A stretch of DNA of 64,000 nt, taken from Aeromicrobium sp. PE09-221 (GTDB taxonomy: Bacteria; Actinomycetota; Actinomycetes; Propionibacteriales; Nocardioidaceae). Location: assembly GCF_002174305.1 (NCBI RefSeq), contig NZ_MIJB01000005.1, positions 62,001 through 126,000 on the forward strand, given 5' to 3'. A program made the translations under genes and the position numbers. Below, one piece after another: positions 59,367 through 64,000 of the stretch. The notes beneath the pieces were generated by a model that was not told the origin of the DNA, did not search any database, and saw only the letters and a list, made by a program, of their open reading frames with translations. How positions within the stretch are numbered: the first letter of the stretch is position 1; the number at the start of each line of letters is the position of its first letter.

Positions 59367-60569
59367 TCAGTGCGCCGCTGCCTCGAGGTGCGGCAGCGCT
59401 GGCGAGACCTTCGCCCGGCGGGCGGCCGCCGGGGTGTTCCTGCTGCGGAGCGCCCGCACCTCACCGCTCGTGATCACCGCGGAGATCCCCGGGATGTCGC
59501 CGATCGCGAGGGCGGAGCGCGCGTCGTCGCGCGTGGAGCCCCAGGGGGCGTCGAGGATGACGAGGTCCGCGGCCCGGCCGACCTCGAGTACGCCGGCCGG
59601 CAGGTCCCAGGTGCGGGCGTTGTTGCCGGTGGCGAAAGCCCAGACGACGGCGGGATCGATGCCGGTCCAGGCCGCGATCTCGGCGACGGTCTTGATGACG
59701 CCGAGGGGCATCACCCCCGTGCCGGTCGGGGTGTCCGAGCCGATGACCAGGCGATCAAGCCGATCTTCGTCGGCGCACTTGCGGGCGATGCGGACGGCAG
59801 ATTTGAGATTCCCTGCCTGCACGAGCTGCAGGGCCATGCCGGTTTCCTCGATGATCCGATCCACGCCGGCGGCGTCGAGCGAGGTCGGCCCGCCGTTGAT
59901 GTGGCCGCAGACGTCGGGCGCCAGGTGCAGCAGGTGATCGGGCGAGATGGGCTTGCTGCCCGGGATGCTTGCGCCGCCCGAATGGCACATGACGGTGATG
60001 CCGTGCGCTTGGGCGCCGCGCACCTGGTCGTAGCCGTCGGCTGGGTCCTCGTACAGTCCGAAGCCGAACTTGGCGAGTCGCACGCCCACCTCCTGGAGGT
60101 CGGCGAAGTCACGGTCGGTGAGCGTCGGCTCGAGCACCACGGCACCGGCGTGCACCGTCATGCCATTCGGCCGGAAGTTGTCGAAGCACGTCTTCGCCGC
60201 GATCGCGAGTGCTTTGACGCCGGCGGCCGAGTGCGGCCGTCCCTGGGCGTGGATTTCGCCGGGCGAGACGACGGAGGTGATGCCGCCGTGGACGTAGCTG
60301 GCGAGGAAATCGACGGTCTTCTGCCGCGGCGTGTAGTCACCGAGCACCACGTGACAGTGCGAGTCGATGAGTCCGGGCGCCACCGTCGAGCCCTCTGCGT
60401 CGAGGACGACATCGGCCTGGTCGACCAGTCCGGCGAGGTCCGCCCGGCGGCCGATCGCCGCGATCACTCCGTCCCGGGCCACGACCGTGTCGGCGTCTCC
60501 CACGATGGGTTCGCGCCAGTCGCCGGAGAAGATCTCGCCGGCCCCGACGACGGCGAGCGTGCCGCTCAC
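59367..60569 (-). CDS. Enamidase-like amidohydrolase
   Basis: A 400-residue metal-dependent hydrolase of the amidohydrolase superfamily. The N-terminal beta-sandwich contains ADVVLDAEGSTVAPGLIDSHCHVVLGD with metal-binding HCH; further metal or substrate segments are NGMTVHAGAVVLEPTLTD, VMCHSGGAS, DVCGHINGG and LVIGSDTPTGTG. The pattern is closest to enamidase, which opens a cyclic enamide in nicotinate fermentation. In this island it suggests a lactam or enamide intermediate and hence an N-containing ring substrate (inference). It overlaps the AA_synth gene by 4 nt. Confidence 0.8.
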   Translation of the reverse strand: MSGTLAVVGAGEIFSGDWREPIVGDADTVVARDGVIAAIGRRADLAGLVDQADVVLDAEGSTVAPGLIDSHCHVVLGDYTPRQKTVDFLASYVHGGITSVVSPGEIHAQGRPHSAAGVKALAIAAKTCFDNFRPNGMTVHAGAVVLEPTLTDRDFADLQEVGVRLAKFGFGLYEDPADGYDQVRGAQAHGITVMCHSGGASIPGSKPISPDHLLHLAPDVCGHINGGPTSLDAAGVDRIIEETGMALQLVQAGNLKSAVRIARKCADEDRLDRLVIGSDTPTGTGVMPLGVIKTVAEIAAWTGIDPAVVWAFATGNNARTWDLPAGVLEVGRAADLVILDAPWGSTRDDARSALAIGDIPGISAVITSGEVRALRSRNTPAAARRAKVSPALPHLEAAAH

Positions 60570-61150
60570 GCTCGGCTCCGAGCCTCGGCAACCGTCATGC
60601 CGCCGACTCGCGCGTTGATCCGGCCGCGGTTGGCGACGGCAGCGATCACCACCAGCTCGTCCGGATGCGGCGCATCCGGGACGCGCACCTCGAGCGCGTC
60701 GTAATGGCTGCGCACCCAGACCTCGTCCTTGTAGGCGAGCGGCACGTCGATGACCGATCCGGCGACTGCCGGCTTGGTGGCCGAGGTGATCCAGGCGTCG
60801 CCACCGCCGATGGCGTCGCGGAACGCGTTGCCGAAGATCGAGGTGAGCGCCGCGTTGATGTGCTCCTGCTCGCCGTCGGTACCGACGAGACCGGCTTTAC
60901 CGTAGCTCTCCACCGGCGCACCGAGGAGGCGGGCGGCTTCGGACCCCACCAGCGTGCCGATCTGTGCCGACGCCTCGATCAGCGCCGAGAGATCCTCGAC
61001 GTATCCGGCGCCGGCGTAAGGGTTCTTCAGGACGGCGCACACGGCGACCCGTCGCAGCGGGCCACCCTCGTCGGTTCGCCCGGCGGAGCTCCGCACCTCC
61101 TCCACCTGGGAAAAGACCTTCCGAATCGCCATCTCGTGCGCTGCTACCAC
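60566..61150 (-). CDS. Amino acid synthesis (AA_synth, DUF1185) family protein
   Basis: A 194-residue protein: RRVAVCAVLKNPYAGAGYVEDLSALIEASAQIG, LVGTDGEQEHINAALTSIFGNAFRDAIGGGDAWITSATKPA and DIPLAYKDEVWVRSHYDALEVRV-like segments mark the family. No member has a firm reaction; members often occur next to amidohydrolases and decarboxylases in catabolic operons. GTG start 61148-61150 with AAGGAGG. First gene of the operon AA_synth-enamidase-ferredoxin-reductase-hydrolase. Confidence 0.85.
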   Translation of the reverse strand: MVAAHEMAIRKVFSQVEEVRSSAGRTDEGGPLRRVAVCAVLKNPYAGAGYVEDLSALIEASAQIGTLVGSEAARLLGAPVESYGKAGLVGTDGEQEHINAALTSIFGNAFRDAIGGGDAWITSATKPAVAGSVIDVPLAYKDEVWVRSHYDALEVRVPDAPHPDELVVIAAVANRGRINARVGGMTVAEARSRA

Positions 61151-61221
61151 GATGCCTCCTTACGATCGCCACCCCGCGACGGTCAGATCCCGGGTCGCCC
61201 GTCAACTGGGCCTGAACAGGA

Positions 61222-61264
61222 AGGCTAGGAAGCGGCGAGCCCCCGGGGCGTCCCCCTGGAGGGT
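61222..61264 (-). promoter_or_regulatory. Island operator and promoter of the AA_synth operon
   Basis: CCCC-TGGA-GGGT at 61253-61264 (the site reads ACCC-N4-GGGG on the minus strand); TAGCCT at 61227-61222 is 31.5 bp from the centre. GGGTCAATTC at 61261-61270 repeats the upstream half of the site at 56734. Confidence 0.65.
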
Positions 61265-61322
61265 CAATTCAGGAGCGGGGAAGGCGCCGATCCGCACACC
61301 GACCCTCGGCAGGCGCAATGTG

Positions 61323-61364
61323 ACCCGAAGGGGGTTAGCGCGTCGCGGGAGCGTCATCGAGACT
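61323..61364 (+). promoter_or_regulatory. Island operator and promoter of the aldehyde dehydrogenase gene
   Basis: ACCC-GAAG-GGGG at 61323-61334; GAGACT at 61359-61364 is 30.5 bp from the centre. It is the only plus-strand member and the weakest -10, 70 bp from the divergent AA_synth site. Confidence 0.55.
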
Positions 61365-61396
61365 CGGCGGGAGCATCCGTCGACGAAAGGGACAGC

Positions 61397-62842
61397 GTGA
61401 ATCCGGCAGCACTCGACCCGGGCCGTGGCATCGTCATCGACGGGATGCGCCGCACCGGGACGTCGTCGTTCGAGGTCGACGACCCCGCCACCTGCGATGT
61501 CGTTGCCGAGGTTGCCGACGCCGGGGTCGATGACGCTGCTGCGGCCGTGGACGCGGCGGCGGCAGCGGCTCCCTCCTGGAGATCGCGACCACCGCGCGAG
61601 CGCGCGGCGGTGCTCCACGGCGCGTACGCGCTCATGCGGGAGCGTGCTGGGAGCCTGGCCGAGCTGATCTCTCTCGAAAACGGCAAGCCGCAGGCGGATG
61701 CCATCGCCGAGATCCGTTACGCCGCCGATTTCCTCCAGTGGTATGCCGAGGAAGCCGTGCGCTCGTCGGGCGCCTACGGTGCCGCTCCCGGAGGGGGTTC
61801 GCGGACCATCGTGACGCAGGTGCCGACCGGCGTCGCCGCCCTCGTCACCCCCTGGAACTTCCCCGCCGCGATGGTGACGCGCAAGATCGCTCCCGCCCTC
61901 GCCGCCGGCTGCACGACCATGCTCAAGCCCGCCGCCGAGACACCGCTGACGGCGCTCGCCATCGCGGAGATCCTCGCCGAGGCGGGGCTTCCGCCGGGCG
62001 TCGTGAACGTCGTGCCGACCACCGATCCGGCCGCGGTCGTCGGCCGCTGGCTCAGCGACCGCCGCGTCCGCAAGATCTCGTTCACCGGGTCGACCGCCAT
62101 CGGCAAGGTGCTGCTACGGCAATCGGCCGAGCGGGTCGTGGCTTCCTCCATGGAGCTCGGCGGCAACGCCCCGTTCGTGGTGGCCGAGGACGCCGACGTC
62201 GACGCGGCGGTGCAGGGAGCCCTCGTGGCGAAGTTCCGCAACGGCGGTCAGGCCTGCACCGCAGCCAACCGCTTCTTCGTCCATGCTGCCGTTACCGAGC
62301 ATTTCACGGAGAGGTTCTGCGCAGCGGCGGCGTCGTTGCGTGTCGGTCCTGCCGTCGACGGCGCGGATCTCGGACCGCTCATCTCCGCCAAGGCGGTCAA
62401 TCGCGTGGAACAGTTGGTGGAGGACGCCCTCGCCCACGGTGCACACCTGCGTCACCGAGCGAAGCTCTCGACGTCACGCGGCTGGTTCGTTGCCCCGACG
62501 GTACTGACCGACGTCGACTGTGCGGCTGCGGTGTTCCGCGAGGAGATCTTCGGCCCGATCGCTCCGATCTTCACCTGGGAGGACGAAGCCGATCTGCTCG
62601 AGGAGCTCAACCAGGATGACCTCGGGCTCGCCGCGTACGTGTACTCGACCAACGTGCAGCGGGCCATCCGGTTCGCCGAGTCGCTGGAGGCCGGCATGGT
62701 CGGCATCAACCGCGGTGTGGTGTCCGACCCGTCCGCTCCCTTCGGCGGAGTCAAAGAGAGCGGTCTGGGCCGCGAAGGAGCGCGGGCGGGGCTCGATGCC
62801 TTCTGCGAGACGCGCTATGTGAGCGTCGACTGGCCCGACTGA
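61397..62842 (+). CDS. NAD(P)+-dependent aldehyde dehydrogenase
   Basis: A 481-residue enzyme of the succinate-semialdehyde/salicylaldehyde dehydrogenase type. LVTPWNFPAAMVTRKIAPALAAG (cofactor strand), SFTGSTAIGKVLLRQ, ASSMELGGNAPFVV (general base Glu) and the catalytic Cys in FRNGGQACTAANRF. It oxidises the aldehyde released by the hydratase-aldolase to an acid. It is driven by its own copy of the island operator. GTG start at 61397, with AAAGGGA upstream. Confidence 0.93.
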   Translation: MNPAALDPGRGIVIDGMRRTGTSSFEVDDPATCDVVAEVADAGVDDAAAAVDAAAAAAPSWRSRPPRERAAVLHGAYALMRERAGSLAELISLENGKPQADAIAEIRYAADFLQWYAEEAVRSSGAYGAAPGGGSRTIVTQVPTGVAALVTPWNFPAAMVTRKIAPALAAGCTTMLKPAAETPLTALAIAEILAEAGLPPGVVNVVPTTDPAAVVGRWLSDRRVRKISFTGSTAIGKVLLRQSAERVVASSMELGGNAPFVVAEDADVDAAVQGALVAKFRNGGQACTAANRFFVHAAVTEHFTERFCAAAASLRVGPAVDGADLGPLISAKAVNRVEQLVEDALAHGAHLRHRAKLSTSRGWFVAPTVLTDVDCAAAVFREEIFGPIAPIFTWEDEADLLEELNQDDLGLAAYVYSTNVQRAIRFAESLEAGMVGINRGVVSDPSAPFGGVKESGLGREGARAGLDAFCETRYVSVDWPD

Positions 62843-62882
62843 GGAGTGTCCACCGAGTGGCGCACGCGGTGGCCGGGACGGC

Positions 62883-62962
62883 CGGTCAGCGCCGCCAGTA
62901 GCCGGTGACGTCGAGGCAGTCACGGGCGACGGCGCGCTCGTTCTTGAGGTAGTCGCGGACCT
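62883..62962. repeat. Right copy of the direct repeat (3' end of SIP)
   Basis: Matches 42663-42742 at 71 of 80 bases, the first 32 identical. It is the intact end of the SIP gene. Confidence 0.8.
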
Positions 62963-63671
62963 GGCGGATGGTGCGCGTCTCCCCCGCCACCCAGCAGAAG
63001 GCCTCGCCCTCCCACCAGTCGAGTGAGCGGACGGCCTCGATCCATGCCTCAGGCCCCACGACCCAGCTGACCTCGACACCATCGGGGACGACGAGATCCT
63101 GACGGTGCGACTCGTCGCCGAGCTCGACGACCACCTGCGCACGAATACCCGCCGGACACTCGTCCAGCAATCTGCCGATGGCCGGGAGCGCCGTCTCGTC
63201 GCCGGCGATGAGCATCCAGTCCTGCCCCTCGGGCAGGAGCAGTGAACGCGTCGGACCCACGATCCACGCCGGCTCGCCGGGCACGACCCGCTCGGCCCAA
63301 CCAGCCGCGAATCCGTGACCGTGGCGGACGAAGTCGATATCGAGCTCCCGTGTGGCCGGATCGTAACGCCGAGGGGTGTAGTCCTTCGCGACCGGACGGC
63401 CCCCGGCGCCTCCCCACTCCAACCGATCCGGACCCTGGACCGGCAGTGGCGGACGCTCCTGACCCTCGACCGGGACCAGCAGCTTGACGTGATCGTCGAA
63501 GCCCTCGCTGCGGAAGGCCGGCAGCTCACCACCCTGGACGGCGAATCCGTCGAGCTGCTCACCGGTGAGGGTCACCCGGCGCATGCCCGGCGTGATGTCC
63601 TCGATCCGGACGACTTCGAGCTCACGCAGGACGGTCGACCAGCCGACCGCCTCACGCCGAGTGCGCGCCAC
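62886..63671 (-). CDS. Siderophore-interacting protein (NADPH ferric-siderophore reductase)
   Basis: A 261-residue flavoprotein. FAD-binding region KDYTPRRYDPATRELDIDFVRHGHGFAAGWAERVVPGEPAWIVGPTRS, the SIP C-terminal NAD(P)H domain with LIAGDETALPAIGRLLDE and FCWVAGETRTIRQVRDYL. It reduces ferric siderophores in the cytoplasm to release iron. GTG start 63669-63671. It lies 3 nt after a substrate-binding-protein gene, indicating an iron-uptake operon. Its 3' end forms the island boundary. Confidence 0.92.
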   Translation of the reverse strand: MARTRREAVGWSTVLRELEVVRIEDITPGMRRVTLTGEQLDGFAVQGGELPAFRSEGFDDHVKLLVPVEGQERPPLPVQGPDRLEWGGAGGRPVAKDYTPRRYDPATRELDIDFVRHGHGFAAGWAERVVPGEPAWIVGPTRSLLLPEGQDWMLIAGDETALPAIGRLLDECPAGIRAQVVVELGDESHRQDLVVPDGVEVSWVVGPEAWIEAVRSLDWWEGEAFCWVAGETRTIRQVRDYLKNERAVARDCLDVTGYWRR

Positions 63672-63674
63672 CGG

Positions 63675-64000
63675 TTACTCGCCGCCCTCGAAGCCCACGA
63701 TCGTCCAGTCGATCGGCGCGAAGGTGCTGGGACCGTAATTGCGGACCCGCGGCTCGACGGCCATCGTCACCGGCAAGGGAGCAAGGGGCAGCATGGAGGC
63801 CTGCGACCGCGCGGCCGCGTCGACGGCCTCGACCGCCTGTGTCCACTCCTCGCCGTCGATCGCCGTACGTAGCCTCTCGACCGCCTCGGCGAGCTCATCG
63901 CTCGCCACGCCGGTGAAGTTCTGGTTGGAGTCCACGGGCGCGAAACGGGATGCAACCGCCTCGCTCGGGAAGGGCGACGCGTTCCAGGAGAATCCGACCA
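63675..64000 (-). CDS. ABC transporter substrate-binding protein, family 5 (partial, start outside window)
   Basis: The frame stays open to the window edge with GFSWNASPFPSEAVASRFAP before NQNFTGVASDELAEAVERLRTAIDGEEW and ends DWTIVGFEGGE-stop. The C-terminal pattern (LAPLPVTMAVEPRVRNYGPSTFAPIDWTIVGF) fits SBP_bac_5 peptide/nickel/siderophore-binding proteins. A short 86-residue ORF from GTG 63935 is only its C-terminal part. With the SIP gene just downstream, a siderophore cargo is likely. Confidence 0.72.
   Translation of the reverse strand, partial: VGFSWNASPFPSEAVASRFAPVDSNQNFTGVASDELAEAVERLRTAIDGEEWTQAVEAVDAAARSQASMLPLAPLPVTMAVEPRVRNYGPSTFAPIDWTIVGFEGGE

Larger units (their letters stand above)
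42663..62972. other. Catabolic genomic island between direct repeats of the SIP 3' end
   Basis: The region between the SIP remnant at 42663 and the intact SIP 3' end at 62883 holds one functional set: aromatic uptake, ring oxidation and cleavage, and regulation. The flanking repeats are in direct orientation, as at the ends of an integrated element. No integrase, transposase or origin is present. Base and codon use by eye do not differ from the flanks, so the donor was probably a related actinobacterium. Confidence 0.55.

Noticed and set aside
42815-62842. Integrase, transposase or plasmid genes for the island
   Set aside because: None found on either strand. The repeats at the borders are better explained by recombination between homologous loci than by site-specific integration.
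1-64000. tRNA, rRNA and CRISPR features
   Set aside because: No cloverleaf, ribosomal sequence or regularly spaced repeats were seen by eye. A covariance scan could still find a short RNA.

Overview
The window is 64 kb of high-GC chromosomal DNA from an actinobacterium, most likely of the order Micrococcales. The grounds are GC-rich codon use, an unbroken MATE/dnaB neighbourhood, leaderless-looking promoters (TANNNT 6-8 nt before the start codon), and actinobacterial fusion forms (NhaA-DsbA, RecQ with a phosphoribosyltransferase-like tail). No rRNA, tRNA, CRISPR array, transposase or integrase gene was recognised.

Layout. 1-5 kb: a NarL-type two-component pair diverging from an ABC-2 exporter operon, then a decayed AbiEii-like nucleotidyltransferase locus and a small methyltransferase. 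4.7-11.5 kb: a LacI-controlled carbohydrate or nucleoside operon (ribokinase, NCS1 permease, GH106-like hydrolase, RbsD/FucU). 11.6-22.6 kb: a second ABC exporter, a Uma2 protein, RecQ, a GAF/PP2C phosphatase, a frameshifted MMPL exporter with its TetR, and a GlxA-type regulator. 22.6-36.3 kb: an Erm 23S rRNA methyltransferase with a candidate leader-peptide attenuator, a GNAT protein, a TerC transporter behind a yybP-ykoY (Mn2+) riboswitch, a YefM/RelE-type toxin-antitoxin pair, NhaA-DsbA, an epoxide-hydrolase-like enzyme, a MOSC protein, a GlcD-like flavoprotein, an ABC-F protein with TetR, and a frameshifted NCS2 permease. 36.5-42.6 kb: dnaB, a DnaA-box cluster, MATE, then an MFS/FMN-reductase operon with a divergent TetR.

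42.8-62.9 kb is a catabolic island: a TPP enzyme, a DctPQM TRAP transporter, a CMD-family protein, two ferredoxin reductases, a GAF/PAS-LuxR regulator, an MFS remnant, a dihydrodiol dehydrogenase, a Rieske dioxygenase (alpha, beta and a small companion), a NahE-like hydratase-aldolase, a LigAB extradiol dioxygenase, an alpha/beta hydrolase, a [3Fe-4S]-type ferredoxin, an enamidase-like amidohydrolase, an AA_synth (DUF1185) protein and an aldehyde dehydrogenase. Read together they import an aromatic compound (possibly an N-heterocycle), dihydroxylate it, cleave the ring and oxidise the aldehyde released. Five promoters of the island carry the same inverted repeat, ACCC-N4-GGG(T/G), centred 30.5-31.5 bp upstream of a -10-like hexamer. 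This is a candidate operator for the LuxR regulator and the most interesting signal in the window.

The island ends in the 3' end of a siderophore-interacting-protein (SIP) gene (62886). A second, about 89% identical copy of that 3' end lies at the other boundary (42663-42742), directly followed by what looks like the 3' end of a MATE gene. This suggests two alternative contents of one MATE-SIP locus were joined in tandem. The right edge holds SIP and the C-terminus of a family-5 substrate-binding protein.
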